Below, piece after piece: positions 36,210 through 46,760 of a DNA stretch of 64,000 bases; position 1 is the stretch's first letter, and every line of letters starts with the position of its first letter. Made by a program: the position numbers and the translations under genes. Source of the DNA: Tahibacter harae (GTDB lineage: Bacteria; Pseudomonadota; Gammaproteobacteria; Xanthomonadales; Rhodanobacteraceae); contig NZ_JANFQO010000021.1 of assembly GCF_024437735.1 (NCBI RefSeq), positions 38,381-102,380 on the forward strand, in the 5' to 3' direction. The notes beneath the pieces were generated by a model, which did not search any database, was not told where the DNA came from, and saw only the letters and a list, made by a program, of their open reading frames with translations.

Positions 36210-36214
36210 GCGCC

Positions 36215-37552
36215 CTGTACGATAGGGCACGCCGGGGCGAGCGCGCCGTACTCGTCCAGACCACGCGCGCAGGCGATCCGGATGCGCAGGCGCGCCTGCA
36301 GGAGTTCGCCGAACTGGCGGCCTCCGCCGGCGCCAGCGTGGTCGGCCAGGTATTCGCCCGGGTCGACCAGCCCAATGCGCGCTTCCTGCTGGGCACGGGC
36401 AAGGTGGAGGAACTGCGCGAACTCAAGCTCGCCAGCGCGGCCGACCTGATCCTGGTCAACCACAGCCTGAGCCCGGTGCAGGAACGCAATCTGGAAAAGT
36501 ATTGCGAATGCCGCGTGATCGGCCGCACCGGGCTGATCCTCGACATCTTCGCCCTGCGCGCGCGCTCGCACGAAGGCAAGCTGCAGGTCGAGCTGGCCCA
36601 GCTCAAGCACATGGCCACGCGCGCGGTGCGCGGCTGGAGCGGCCTGGACAGCCAGCGCGGCGGCTCCATCGGCCTGCGCGGCCCCGGCGAGACCAAGCTG
36701 GAGCTGGACCGCCGCCTGCTGCGCGGCCGTATCCAGCAATTGCAGGAGCGCCTGGACAAGGTTTCGCAGCAGCGCGAACAGACCCGCCGCGGCCGCCTGC
36801 GCAACGCGGTGCCGCTGGTATCGCTGGTCGGCTACACCAACGCCGGCAAGTCGACCCTGTTCAACCGGCTCAGTGGGGCGGAGGTGTATGCCGCCGACCA
36901 GCTGTTCGCCACGCTTGATCCGACCCTGCGCCGCATCGAAGGCCTGCCGAGCGGCCCCTTCGTGCTGGCCGACACGGTGGGCTTCATCCGCGACCTGCCG
37001 CACGACCTGGTCGCGGCGTTCCAGTCCACCCTGGCCGAGACCCGCGACGCCGACCTGCTGTTGCACGTGGTCGATGCTTCCGAGGCCGAGTCCGAGCGCG
37101 CCCAGCGCATGGACGACGTGGCCGCGGTGCTGGCGCAGATCGGCGCCGACGACATTCCCCAGATCCTGGTCTACAACAAGGTAGACCGCGTCGACGGCGC
37201 GCAGCCGCGCCGGGACGACGTCGCCGGCGGCACGCAGCCGCGGGTATGGCTTTCTGCCGCGCAGGGGCTGGGACTGGAGCTGCTGCGCGCAGCCATCGCG
37301 GAAAAACTCGGCCAGGACCGGCTGCGCCTGCAATTGCCCCTGTCCGCGGGCCAGGGCCGCCTGCGCGCGCGCCTGTACGAGGCCGGCGTGGTGCTGCAGG
37401 AAAGCAGCGACGAGAACGGCGGCTGGCAGCTCGCGCTGGATGCGCCGCGCGCGCGGCTGCAGGCGCTGTACGGCCTGCCCGACGGTGACGGAAGCTACTT
37501 GCGCGCGGCGATAGAGCCTGCGGCGGATGCGGAACCCGTGCAGGATGCGTGA
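36215..37552 (+). CDS. hflX: Ribosome-associated GTPase HflX, probable CTG start
   Basis: GTPase that splits stalled ribosomes, particularly after heat or antibiotic stress. N-terminal HflX domain ([15 protein letters not shown]; the [22 protein letters not shown] motif) then GTPase G1 [10 protein letters not shown]3 DTVGF and G4 NKVD. About 445 residues. No ATG, GTG or TTG lies near the conserved beginning [15 protein letters not shown]; related proteins start at a Met-Phe-Asp-Arg equivalent, and here the matching codon is CTG at 36215, nine bases after AAGG inside the hfq end. The only upstream alternatives in frame run deep into hfq. The CTG call is an inference. Confidence 0.92.
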   Translation: MYDRARRGERAVLVQTTRAGDPDAQARLQEFAELAASAGASVVGQVFARVDQPNARFLLGTGKVEELRELKLASAADLILVNHSLSPVQERNLEKYCECRVIGRTGLILDIFALRARSHEGKLQVELAQLKHMATRAVRGWSGLDSQRGGSIGLRGPGETKLELDRRLLRGRIQQLQERLDKVSQQREQTRRGRLRNAVPLVSLVGYTNAGKSTLFNRLSGAEVYAADQLFATLDPTLRRIEGLPSGPFVLADTVGFIRDLPHDLVAAFQSTLAETRDADLLLHVVDASEAESERAQRMDDVAAVLAQIGADDIPQILVYNKVDRVDGAQPRRDDVAGGTQPRVWLSAAQGLGLELLRAAIAEKLGQDRLRLQLPLSAGQGRLRARLYEAGVVLQESSDENGGWQLALDAPRARLQALYGLPDGDGSYLRAAIEPAADAEPVQDA

Positions 37553-37663
37553 AAACCGCCGCCGCCGCGCGCGGTCTGCGCGCCGGATCGCGGCTACGGC
37601 CCTTGACTCTGCCCGTTGCGGCCCGACTTCCTCCTGCAGTCCGAGGTTTGGCGTCAGACGTGT

Positions 37664-37690
37664 TTGAATTCCATCCCCGTCTAGTACAAT
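37664..37690 (+). promoter_or_regulatory. Candidate promoter upstream of hflK
   Basis: TACAAT at 37685-37690 is a good -10 element; TTGAAT at 37664-37669 is the nearest -35-like hexamer but with only 15 bp between them (TGTTTG at 37661 would give 18). The 273-bp hflX-hflK gap suggests hflKC has its own promoter. Confidence 0.35.
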
Positions 37691-37825
37691 CCTGCCGCAA
37701 TCCGTCCCGACGACGCGCAGCGTCCGTCCTCCGCGGTTGCCGATCGGACAACCGTAATTCCCTCAGTTCCTGTACTCCTTACAAACGGCGCGCCGGCGAC
37801 GGCACGACAATTTCGAGGTCAACTC

Positions 37826-38905
37826 ATGGCATGGAATGAGCCGGGCAAACGCGACCCCTGGCGCGGCAATCAGAAAGGCCCGGATATGGAAGACACGCTG
37901 CGCAAGCTGCGTGAGCGATTCGGCAATCTTTTCGGCGGCGGCGGTGGCGGCGGCAGTTCCGGCAACGGTAGCGGCGGCGTGCTGATCGCGGTGGTCGCCA
38001 TCCTGCTGGCCTGGGTGGCGCTGGACAGCTGGAGCGTGATCAACGCCCGCGATGTCGGCGTGGTGCAGCGCTTCGGCAAGAAGACGCGCGTGATGAGCCC
38101 CGGCTTCAACCTCAAGTGGCCGCGCCCGATCGAGACCGTGACCAAGGTCAAGATCAAGGACGTGCGCCTTCTCGCCGACCAGGTGCGCATGCTGACCATG
38201 GACGAGAACATCGTCCTGATCGATTTCAATGTGCAGTACCAGGTCAACGACGCAGAGAAATTCCTGTTCCAGGTGAAGAATGTCGAGGACCCGACCCTCA
38301 AGCACGCCGCCGAGAGCGCAGTGCGCCAGGTCATCGGCGGCAGCGCGATGGACACCATCCTTTCCGGCCAGGGTTCCGAGCTGGTCGCGGAAACCAAGAA
38401 AGTGCTGCAGGCCACGCTGGATTCCTACGAAGCCGGCATCACCGTGACCGAAGTGAACTTCCAGGCCGTGGCGCCGCCGCACGAAGTCAAGGAAGCCTTC
38501 GACGACGTGACCAACGCGCGCGAGAACAAGCAGCAGACCGAGAACGAAGCCCAGGCCTATGCCAACCAGATCGTGCCCGAGGCGCGCGGCCAGGCCGCCC
38601 GCATCAAGGCCGAGGCCGAAGGCTACCGTGCCGAGCGCGTCGCCCGCGCCGAAGGCGATGCGGACCGTTTCAACCAGTTGGTGGCGCAGTACAAGGCCGC
38701 GCCGGAAGTCACGCGCAAGCGCCTGTATCTGGAAACCATGCAGCAGGTGCTCAAGGACAGCGTGAAAGTGGTCGATTCCAGCGAAGGCCGCAGCCTGCTG
38801 AATCTGCCGCTGGACCGGCTGGTGCCGGCGTCGACCACGCTGGCGCCGGGCGCCGGCGTGCTGCTGCAGGCTGACGACGCGACGCGCAACCGGGGAGGCC
38901 AGTAA
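37826..38905 (+). CDS. hflK: FtsH modulator subunit HflK
   Basis: Inner-membrane stomatin/prohibitin-family protein; with HflC it forms the large periplasmic cage around the FtsH protease and restrains it. 359 residues: Gly-rich cytoplasmic start (GNLFGGGGGGGSSGNGSGG), one transmembrane helix VLIAVVAILLAWVALDSW, then the SPFH/band-7 domain (VINARDVGVVQRFGKKTRVMSPGFNLKWP) and a charged coiled coil (ENKQQTENEAQAYANQIVPEARGQAARIKAEAEG). The stop overlaps the hflC ATG (TAATG). Confidence 0.96.
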   Translation: MAWNEPGKRDPWRGNQKGPDMEDTLRKLRERFGNLFGGGGGGGSSGNGSGGVLIAVVAILLAWVALDSWSVINARDVGVVQRFGKKTRVMSPGFNLKWPRPIETVTKVKIKDVRLLADQVRMLTMDENIVLIDFNVQYQVNDAEKFLFQVKNVEDPTLKHAAESAVRQVIGGSAMDTILSGQGSELVAETKKVLQATLDSYEAGITVTEVNFQAVAPPHEVKEAFDDVTNARENKQQTENEAQAYANQIVPEARGQAARIKAEAEGYRAERVARAEGDADRFNQLVAQYKAAPEVTRKRLYLETMQQVLKDSVKVVDSSEGRSLLNLPLDRLVPASTTLAPGAGVLLQADDATRNRGGQ

Positions 38906-39768
38906 TGAAATCTTTTGCCGCCATGCTGGCCGCGCTGCTGGTGCTGCTGGGCATCAATTCCACCTTCGTCGTGCGCGAAGGCGAGACCGCACTGCTGCTG
39001 CAGTTCGGCCGCATCGTGCGCGCCGGCTACGACCCGGGCCTGCAGTGGAAGCTGCCGTTCGTGCAGCAGGTGCTGCGCTTCGACAAGCGCATCCTGGGCC
39101 TGGACACCAAGCCGGAGCGCTACCTGACTTCGGAGAAGAAGAGCGTGCTGGTCGATTTCTACGTCAAGTGGAAGATCGACGACGTCGCGCTGTTCTACGG
39201 CGCCTCCGGTGGCGACGAAGGCCAGGCCACGCTGCGCCTGACCCCGATCGTCAAGGACGCGCTGCGCTTCGAGTTCAATGCGCGCCCGCTGCATGAGCTG
39301 ATCGCCGACGGCCGCGTCGACATCACCACCCATGTGCGCGACAAGGCCGACGCCGCGGCGCGTTCCTCGCTGGGCATACGCATCGTCGACGTGCGCATCA
39401 AGGGCATCAATTTCCCCGAGGAAGGCACGGTGCTGGCATCGGTCTACGACCGCATGCGCGCCGAGCGCAAGCAGGTGGCCAACGACCTGCGCGCGCGCGG
39501 TACCGAAGCCGGCGAAACCATCAAGGCCGACGCCGACCGCCAGCGCCAGGTGCTGCTGGCCGAGGCGACCAAGGAAGCGCAGTCCATCCGCGGCCAGGGC
39601 GATGCCAAGGCGGCGGAGGTCTATGCCCAGGCCTACGGCAAGGATCCGGAGTTCTATGCGTTCACGCGCAGCCTGGAGGCCTACCGCGAGTCGTTCCGTA
39701 ACGGAAATGGCGTATTGCTGCTGGACCCGAAATCGGAACTGTTCCGTTATTTCGATGCCAGCAAATAG
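38905..39768 (+). CDS. hflC: FtsH modulator subunit HflC
   Basis: Partner of HflK. 287 residues with an N-terminal hydrophobic anchor (MLAALLVLLGINSTFVV), the band-7 motif REGETALLLQFGRIVRAGYDPGLQWKLPFVQQVLRFDKR, and a C-terminal helical segment ADADRQRQVLLAEATKEAQSIRGQGDAKAAEVYAQAYGKDPEFYAFTRSLEAY that matches the family closely. Translationally coupled to hflK and followed 3 bases later by the GTG of the DUF2065 gene. Confidence 0.96.
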   Translation: MKSFAAMLAALLVLLGINSTFVVREGETALLLQFGRIVRAGYDPGLQWKLPFVQQVLRFDKRILGLDTKPERYLTSEKKSVLVDFYVKWKIDDVALFYGASGGDEGQATLRLTPIVKDALRFEFNARPLHELIADGRVDITTHVRDKADAAARSSLGIRIVDVRIKGINFPEEGTVLASVYDRMRAERKQVANDLRARGTEAGETIKADADRQRQVLLAEATKEAQSIRGQGDAKAAEVYAQAYGKDPEFYAFTRSLEAYRESFRNGNGVLLLDPKSELFRYFDASK

Positions 39769-39771
39769 CGT

Positions 39772-39963
39772 GTGAAGGATCTGAATGCCGCGCTGTGCCT
39801 GGTGTTCGTGATCGAGGGCCTGTTCCTGTTCGCGCTGCCGGGAGCCTGGAAGCAGGTGATCGAACGGATGCAGGCGCTGGGTGAACGCGAGCTGCGCGTG
39901 GCCGGCGCGGTAATGATCGTGGTGGGCCTGCTCGCGCTCCAGCTGGTGCGCCGGCTGGGCTGA
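39772..39963 (+). CDS. DUF2065 small inner-membrane protein (YjeT-like)
   Basis: 63 residues forming two transmembrane helices (LCLVFVIEGLFLFALPGAW and VAGAVMIVVGLLALQLV) joined by a charged loop. The pattern and its position between hflC and purA match E. coli YjeT. Function is unknown; tight linkage (GTG start at 39772, 3 bases after the hflC stop) suggests a role with HflKC. Confidence 0.9.
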   Translation: MKDLNAALCLVFVIEGLFLFALPGAWKQVIERMQALGERELRVAGAVMIVVGLLALQLVRRLG

Positions 39964-40005
39964 AAAACAGGGCCGCGCGCGTGGCGCGCGGCCGGGAAAT
40001 CCGCA

Positions 40006-40044
40006 GGCCGCGGCGGCGCGAATGCGCCGGCGCGGCCGCTTTTC
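40006..40044 (+). terminator. Probable terminator before purA
   Basis: GC-rich stem of 14 pairs with one mismatch (40006-40019 with 40024-40037), 4-nt loop, then GCTTTTCG. A second perfect 10-bp hairpin (39971-39980 with 39984-39993) without a T-run stands just before it. Together they probably end the hflKC transcript. Confidence 0.6.
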
Positions 40045-40052
40045 GTTCCTAG

Positions 40053-41360
<1,308 letters not shown>

Positions 41361-41391
41361 GGACGACAGTCACCGCACCCGGGATGCAGGG

Positions 41392-41625
41392 ATGATGAAG
41401 CTCATGAGCGGCAACACCTCGCACGACAGCTTGCTGCAGCTGCTGGACAACAAGACGCTGTCGCCGCAGCAGCGCGTGCGCGTCATCGCCACGGCGACGG
41501 CGCTGGACATGATCGTGCTGGTGCTGACCCGCAGCAACGATCACAAGCTGGCCGACGAGATGCAGAACCTGCAGAAGTACGCCGATGCGATCGAGGCCAG
41601 CCTGACCGGAGCCAAGCCGGCATGA
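41392..41625 (+). CDS. Small hypothetical protein, 77 aa
   Basis: Not recognised. A soluble, mostly helical sequence, LLQLLDNKTLSPQQRVRVIATATALDMIVLVLTRSNDHKLADEMQNLQKYADAIEASL, with one hydrophobic helix too polar to be a sure membrane span. Three possible starts (41392, 41395, 41404). It sits 31 bp after purA, and its stop overlaps the next gene's ATG by 4 bp, so the three are likely an operon. The tight coupling supports that it is real. Confidence 0.7.
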   Translation: MMKLMSGNTSHDSLLQLLDNKTLSPQQRVRVIATATALDMIVLVLTRSNDHKLADEMQNLQKYADAIEASLTGAKPA

Positions 41626-42041
41626 GCGTGCCCTTCGCCATCCGCGCGCTGGACCACATCGTGCTGCGCGCCCGCGACCAGGACGCGCTGGTGCAGTTCT
41701 ACCTCGACGTGGTCGGCTGCAGTGTGGAGAAGCGCCAGGATGCGATAGGGCTGGTGCAGCTGCGCGCGGGCAGTTCGCTGATCGACATTGTCAGCATCGA
41801 CGGCAAGCTGGGCCGCCTCGGCGGCGCGGCGCCCGGCGCGGAAGGGCGCAACCTGGATCACTTCTGCCTGCGCATAGAACCCTTCGACCTGGAGGCGCTG
41901 CGCGCACACCTGCGCCTGCACGGCGTCACCCCGGGCGAATACGGCTCGCGCTACGGCGCCGAAGGCGAGGGACCTTCGCTGTACTTCAGTGACAGCGAAG
42001 GCAACATGATCGAACTGAAGGGGCCGCCCGGCGCCGTGTGA
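41622..42041 (+). CDS. VOC-family (glyoxalase-like) metalloprotein
   Basis: 139-residue vicinal-oxygen-chelate domain. Likely metal ligands are seen: His in LDHIVLRARD, His in NLDHFCLRIEP and Glu in SEGNMIELKGP, the H-H-E set of catalytic or metal-binding members. LVQLRAGSSLIDIV and YGAEGEGPSLYFSD are typical strands. Related proteins are annotated as bleomycin resistance or dioxygenase-like; the substrate is unknown. Coupled to the upstream small gene by an ATGA overlap. Confidence 0.85.
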   Translation: MSVPFAIRALDHIVLRARDQDALVQFYLDVVGCSVEKRQDAIGLVQLRAGSSLIDIVSIDGKLGRLGGAAPGAEGRNLDHFCLRIEPFDLEALRAHLRLHGVTPGEYGSRYGAEGEGPSLYFSDSEGNMIELKGPPGAV

Positions 42042-42339
42042 TCAGGTTGCGGCGGCCGGGTCCGCGCTGTCGGCAGATACGCGGACCTTTTCCCGGCGTT
42101 TGCGTCGCGCGGCGGAAATGTGGCCGGCTCCGCATGGCTGTTCCTGCCGCATCGCCGCGATGATGCGGCCCATGTCGAGCGGCGCGATGGTCGCGGCGGC
42201 GTGTGTGCACGAGAACGCCAACCGTCACCGTGGATTGCCTGCGCCGGACGGCAGCTGCGGCGGCGCGCGCGTGCGGAAAACCAGATGCGCCGGCGCACCA
42301 GGCGTGCACGCCGCCGGCATGCGCCGCGCGCGTCGAAAA
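42042..42339. other. Gene-free convergent spacer
   Basis: Between the VOC gene and the leftward zinc-ribbon gene. I see no convincing coding sequence; open frames here have no ribosome site and no family features. No strong terminator was noticed. Confidence 0.6.
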
Positions 42340-42897
42340 TCAGCGCGGAATTTCTTCGCGCACCTGATTCACGTAGGCGAGGATGTCGCGCGCGCTGGCG
42401 CTGTCGCGCAGCCATTCGCGCAGTTCGCGCGCCCGCGCGTAGTCGGCACCCAGGCGTTCGCTCCAGCGCTGTTCGGCGCGGCGCTCGGCCTCGGTGGAAC
42501 GCACACGGTTCTGCCAGGGCTGGGTGAACACCTGGGTCAGGCGGCCGGAGAGGGCGAGCTGGTCCAGCAGCTGCCATTCGCCGCGGTCCAGCCAGGCTTC
42601 GTCGCAATGCACGCACAGATCAATCTGGTTGCCGGCGTCGGCGCTGACGCGGAACTTGGTCATGAAGTGCTGACACTTGGGACAGCACAGCGCGACCGAG
42701 GTGTCCTGCACTTCGGCCAGTTCCTGTGCGCCGCTGGCGCTGGCGTCTGCGTCGGGCTGGTTCTCGCGCCAGTGGCGATAGGCCAGCAGCGAGAGCAGGC
42801 TGCCGCCGCAACCGTCGCAGGACAGTGCCGGCAGATCGGCTTCGATGCGCGAATGGTTGAGACTGCGATCTTTGCAGCGCGGGCAGTTGATGGCCAT
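42340..42897 (-). CDS. Two-zinc-ribbon (zf-TFIIB-type) protein, 185 aa
   Basis: Cytoplasmic protein with two zinc ribbons. First: CPRC (5-8) paired with CDGC (27-30). Second: CPKC (72-75) with CVHC followed by DEAWLDRGEW, the zf-TFIIB signature in which C-x2-C-x-G/E-x-WLDxGE is diagnostic. The C-terminal 70 residues are charged and helical (EAERRAEQRWSERLGADYARARELREWLRD). Function unknown; ribbon proteins of this kind are usually nucleic-acid or protein binding. It shares a bidirectional terminator with the upstream tRNA gene. Confidence 0.85.
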   Translation of the reverse strand: MAINCPRCKDRSLNHSRIEADLPALSCDGCGGSLLSLLAYRHWRENQPDADASASGAQELAEVQDTSVALCCPKCQHFMTKFRVSADAGNQIDLCVHCDEAWLDRGEWQLLDQLALSGRLTQVFTQPWQNRVRSTEAERRAEQRWSERLGADYARARELREWLRDSASARDILAYVNQVREEIPR

Positions 42898-42932
42898 GGT
42901 GCGAGTCCCTGGATTCCACAGTGGCAGACAGC

Positions 42933-42960
42933 AAAAAGCCCGCTGTTAGGCGGGCTTTTT
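42933..42960 (-). terminator. tRNA-Leu terminator
   Basis: Perfect 11-bp stem (42933-42943 with 42950-42960) with A5/T5 flanks and a 6-nt loop, 11 bases downstream of the tRNA 3' end. Its read-through side leads into the zinc-ribbon gene, whose transcription therefore must start here or depend on leakage. Confidence 0.9.
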
Positions 42961-42971
42961 GATCTTCAGAT

Positions 42972-43056
<85 letters not shown>

Positions 43057-43099
43057 AGGTGCTTCGCGTTGCGTTGTGTTGTCACCGCGAAGGCCGCGA

Positions 43100-43128
43100 A
43101 CTATATGGACCGCGGACGAGCTTGTCAA
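43100..43128 (-). promoter_or_regulatory. Near-consensus sigma-70 promoter of tRNA-Leu
   Basis: On the minus strand, a perfect TTGACA (43128-43123) is followed 17 bp later by TATAGT (43105-43100), about 44 bases before the mature tRNA 5' end. It is the strongest promoter match in the window. Confidence 0.85.
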
Positions 43129-43188
43129 CGCTTTGCTTGCAATCAATTCGAATGTCGGCGAGGCTGACTGAATATACTGAGAGAACAC

Positions 43189-46023
43189 ATGAAGAAATCA
43201 CGTACCACGACTCCCACGCGCGAAGGCGCGAAGAAGAAATCCGGACGTCCCGGCTGGATGCCGGAAGCCGGCGCCGGCAGACGCGGCGGCGAAGCTTCCA
43301 CCACGGCCGCTGCACCCAAGCCTGCGGCGGTGCGCAAGATGGCGGCACTGGCCGCCGCAGCGGCCTCGTCGCAGCGCCCGCGCAAGGCGGAGGAAACGCA
43401 AGACGTCAGGCCGCGCAAGAGCGCCGCCGCCGCGGCGCCCGCGCCGACGCCGGCAAAGCGCCGCGAGCGCAATGCCAATTCCGCGCCCGCTGCGCGCAAG
43501 CCCGCCGCCATGGACGCGCCGGCCGCGCCGCGCAAGCGCAAGGCCGAGGCAGCTCCTTCCACCGTCCGGCAGGCCGCGCCCGCAGCGCGCCGCAAGGCGG
43601 CGGAAAGCATCACTGCAACGAAGACGCAGGCGCGCAAGAGCAGCACCGTCGAAACGCCGGAAACCACAGCGCGCTCGCGCAAGCGTGCCGCAGCCAACGA
43701 CTACGCGCGCGAGCGCGGCGAGCCGGACAATCGCCCGCGCAAGGGCGCCATCGTGCCGGCCGCCGAAAGCATGAAGCCGCGCAAGGGCGCCGTCGCGGAA
43801 GCCGCGGAAAGCGCCAGGCCGCGCAAGGGCGCGCCAGCCGGCGTCAGCACCGATCCCTTTGCCGAGCGCGAACAGCAGCGCTACGAACATCCGATTCCCA
43901 GCCGCGAAGCCATCCTGGCCTTCCTCACGGCGCAGGGCCAGCTGATGAATGCCGAGGCGGTGGCCCGCGGTCTGCAGCTCACCCATGAACGCGATTTTGC
44001 CGCGCTGACCAAGCGCCTCGCTGCGATGCTGCGCGACGGCCAGCTGATCCAGAACCGCCGTGGCGGCTACGGCGTGGCGCAGAAACTGGACCTGCTGCCC
44101 GGGGTGGTGCTGGCCAATCCGGACGGCTACGGTTTCCTCAAGCCCGATGCGGGCGGCGAGGATCTGTATCTGTCGCCGTATGAAATGCGCAAGGTGCTGC
44201 ACGGCGACCGCGTGCTCGGCAGCATCGTCGGCATGGACCGGCGCGGCCGCCGCCAGGGCGCCATCGTCGAAGTGCTGGAGCGGCGTTCGCCGCGTCTGGT
44301 CGGCCGCATCGTGGAACAGGACGGCGTGATCCTGGTCGCGCCGGACGACCGCCGCCTGCACCAGGACATCCTGATCGCGCCGGGCAAGGATCAGGGCGCA
44401 CGCTCCGGCCAGATCGTCGTCGCCGAGATCACCGAGCCGCCGGGCCTGCACCGCGGTCCCATAGGCCGCGTGCTGGCCGTGCTGGGCGAGCGCCTGACGC
44501 CGTCGCTGACGGTGGAGATGGCCATTGCCAGCCACGACATCCCGCACGAATGGCCCGAGGCCGTGCTGCGCGAGGCGGAAACGGTAGAGCCCGAAGTCAG
44601 CGCCGGCGAGATCGCCGGGCGCAAGGATCTGCGCGGCCTGCCGCTGGTGACCATCGACGGCGAGGATGCGCGCGACTTCGACGACGCCGTGTTCGCCGAG
44701 CCGGTGGCCAGCGGCTTCCGCCTGGTCGTGGCCATCGCCGACGTGTCGCACTACGTGCAGCCGGAAACCGCACTGGACGAGGAAGCCTACAAGCGCGCCA
44801 CCTCGGTGTATTTCCCCGGCTTTGTCGTGCCCATGCTGCCGGAAACCCTGTCCAACGGCATCTGCTCGCTCAATCCCAAGGTGGAGCGGCTGTGCATGGT
44901 CTGTGACATGCAGGTCGACCATGAGGGCGAGGTGGTCAAGTCGAAGTTCTATCCGGCGGTGATGCGCTCGCACGCGCGCCTGACCTACAACCAGGTGTGG
45001 AAGGCGCTGGGCGAGAAGGACGCCGAGGCGCGCGCGCAGATCGGCAGCCTGATGCCGCATATTGAACAGCTGTACCAGCTGTACAAGGTGCTGGCCAAGG
45101 CGCGCAAGAAGCGCGGCGCGATCGACTTCGAAAGCACCGAGGTGAAGTTCCGCCTGGCGCCATCGGGCGAGGTGGTGCAGCTGGGCGCCGAACCGCGCAA
45201 CGACGCGCACAAGCTGATTGAGGAATGCATGATCGCCGCCAATGTGCAGGCGGCGCACTTCCTCAGCAAAGCGCGCGTGCCGGCGCTGTACCGCGTGCAC
45301 GAGCCGCCGCCGGAAGGCAAGTATTCCGACCTGCTCGAATTCCTCAAGGATTTCAGCCTCAAGATGCCGCCGGCCGCGGAAGTGGAGCCGGGCGACTTCG
45401 CCAACCTGATCAAGAAGATCCAGAAACGCCCGGACGCCAGCCTGATCGAATCGGTGCTGCTGCGCTCGCAGTCGCTGGCGGCCTACGTGCCCGACTGCGG
45501 CGGGCATTTCGGCCTGGCGCTGGATGCGTATGCGCACTTCACCTCGCCGATCCGGCGCTATCCGGACCTGCTGGTACACCGCGCCATCCGCCACGCGCTG
45601 TCCAAGGCCAAGCCCTCCGCCTATCGCTATTCGCCCACGGCAATGGCGGCGATGGCGGTTCATTGTTCGCAGTGCAGCCGCCGTGCCGAGGAAGCCGAGC
45701 GCGACGTGGACGAGCGCTACAAATGTGCCTGGATGGAAAAGCACGTCGGCAGCGAGTTCGACGGCATCGTCTCGGGCGTCACTTCGTTCGGCCTGTTCGT
45801 GGAACTGGTCGATTCCAAGGTCACCGGGCTGGTCCACATCACACAGCTGCCCAACGATTACTACCATTTCGATCCGATACGCCACCTGCTCACCGGCGAG
45901 CGGCGCGGGCTGAAATTCCGCCTCGGCGACGCGGTGCGCATACAGGTACTGCGCGCCAGCCTGGAGGACCGCAAGATCGATTTCCGCCTGGTTGCCGATG
46001 ACACGGAGAAAAAGCGGCGATGA
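43189..46023 (+). CDS. rnr: Ribonuclease R with a long basic N-terminal extension
   Basis: 3'-5' exoribonuclease that degrades structured RNA. Core domains in order: cold-shock-like domains (about 300-450), RNB catalytic domain with the Asp cluster GEDARDFDDAVF near 491, YFPGFVVPMLPETLSNGICSLNP and FTSPIRRYPDLLVHR, then an S1 domain (DGIVSGVTSFGLFVEL near 855). The first ~225 residues are low complexity, rich in Arg, Lys, Ala and Pro, with short repeats of RPRKGA-x-x-x-AAES. E. coli RNase R instead has its basic tail at the C-terminus. Total 944 residues against ~810. ATG at 43189 follows GAGAGAA. ATGA overlap with rlmB. Confidence 0.95.
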   Translation: MKKSRTTTPTREGAKKKSGRPGWMPEAGAGRRGGEASTTAAAPKPAAVRKMAALAAAAASSQRPRKAEETQDVRPRKSAAAAAPAPTPAKRRERNANSAPAARKPAAMDAPAAPRKRKAEAAPSTVRQAAPAARRKAAESITATKTQARKSSTVETPETTARSRKRAAANDYARERGEPDNRPRKGAIVPAAESMKPRKGAVAEAAESARPRKGAPAGVSTDPFAEREQQRYEHPIPSREAILAFLTAQGQLMNAEAVARGLQLTHERDFAALTKRLAAMLRDGQLIQNRRGGYGVAQKLDLLPGVVLANPDGYGFLKPDAGGEDLYLSPYEMRKVLHGDRVLGSIVGMDRRGRRQGAIVEVLERRSPRLVGRIVEQDGVILVAPDDRRLHQDILIAPGKDQGARSGQIVVAEITEPPGLHRGPIGRVLAVLGERLTPSLTVEMAIASHDIPHEWPEAVLREAETVEPEVSAGEIAGRKDLRGLPLVTIDGEDARDFDDAVFAEPVASGFRLVVAIADVSHYVQPETALDEEAYKRATSVYFPGFVVPMLPETLSNGICSLNPKVERLCMVCDMQVDHEGEVVKSKFYPAVMRSHARLTYNQVWKALGEKDAEARAQIGSLMPHIEQLYQLYKVLAKARKKRGAIDFESTEVKFRLAPSGEVVQLGAEPRNDAHKLIEECMIAANVQAAHFLSKARVPALYRVHEPPPEGKYSDLLEFLKDFSLKMPPAAEVEPGDFANLIKKIQKRPDASLIESVLLRSQSLAAYVPDCGGHFGLALDAYAHFTSPIRRYPDLLVHRAIRHALSKAKPSAYRYSPTAMAAMAVHCSQCSRRAEEAERDVDERYKCAWMEKHVGSEFDGIVSGVTSFGLFVELVDSKVTGLVHITQLPNDYYHFDPIRHLLTGERRGLKFRLGDAVRIQVLRASLEDRKIDFRLVADDTEKKRR

Positions 46024-46760
46024 GCCACGAGTTGCTGATTGGAATTAACTCGGTCGAGGCGGCGCTGAGCCACGATCCGAAGAACATCGTCGAGCTGTTC
46101 ATCGAGACCGGCACGACGAATGCGCGCCTGAAGGAACTGTCCGAACGCGCGCGCGACCTGGGCGTGAAGCCGCACGGCCGCACGCGCGAGCTGCTGGACC
46201 GCATGACCGGCGGCGGACGCCACCAGGGCGTGGTCGCGCAGTACCGCGCGGCGCCGCCGCGCAGCGAGAGCGAGCTGGCCGGCCTGGTCGAAGCCGCCGG
46301 GCGCGAGGCGCTGGTGCTGGTGCTGGACGGGGTGACCGATCCGCACAATCTCGGCGCCTGCCTGCGCAGCGCCGAAGCGGCCGGCGTCACCGCGGTGGTG
46401 GTGACCAAGGACAAGGCCGTGGGCATCACGCCCATCGTGCGCCGCGCTTCCGCCGGCGCCGCTGACCGCGTTCCCTTCATCGCCGTGACCAATCTCGCGC
46501 GCACCCTGCGCGCGCTCAAGGATGCGGGCCTGTGGCTGACCGGACTGGTCGGCGAGAGCGAGCAGGATTTCTACCGCGTCGATCTGAAGGGGCCTATTGC
46601 CCTGGTCATCGGCAGCGAAGGCGAAGGCTTGCGCCGGCTGACGCGCGAACAGTGCGACTACCTCGTGCGCATCCCCATGCGCGGCGCGGTGGAAAGCCTG
46701 AATGTGTCGGTGGCCACCGGCATCACCTTGTTCGAGGTGCTGCGCCAGCGTTCGGTGTGA
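46020..46760 (+). CDS. rlmB: 23S rRNA (Gm2251) 2'-O-methyltransferase
   Basis: SpoU/TrmH-family knot methyltransferase that modifies G2251 in the peptidyl-transferase P-loop. 246 residues. N-terminal substrate-binding domain (GINSVEAALSHDPKNIVELFIE), then SPOUT motifs: LVLDGVTDPHNLGACLRSAEAAG, LVIGSEGEGLRRLTREQCDYLVRIPMRGAVESLNVSVATGI. Coupled to rnr by a 4-bp overlap, as in many gammaproteobacteria. Confidence 0.96.
   Translation: MSHELLIGINSVEAALSHDPKNIVELFIETGTTNARLKELSERARDLGVKPHGRTRELLDRMTGGGRHQGVVAQYRAAPPRSESELAGLVEAAGREALVLVLDGVTDPHNLGACLRSAEAAGVTAVVVTKDKAVGITPIVRRASAGAADRVPFIAVTNLARTLRALKDAGLWLTGLVGESEQDFYRVDLKGPIALVIGSEGEGLRRLTREQCDYLVRIPMRGAVESLNVSVATGITLFEVLRQRSV

Noticed and set aside
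39971..39993. Hairpin after the DUF2065 gene as an independent terminator
   Set aside because: Perfect stem but no T-run; the next hairpin at 40006-40037 with GCTTTTCG is the better candidate.
42042..42616. Small genes in the 300-bp spacer after the VOC gene
   Set aside because: Arg/Ala-rich frames without ribosome sites, partly overlapping the zinc-ribbon gene.
43198..45885. Antisense open frame of about 895 codons opposite rnr
   Set aside because: No motif or start signal; RNase R domains on the + strand explain the region.
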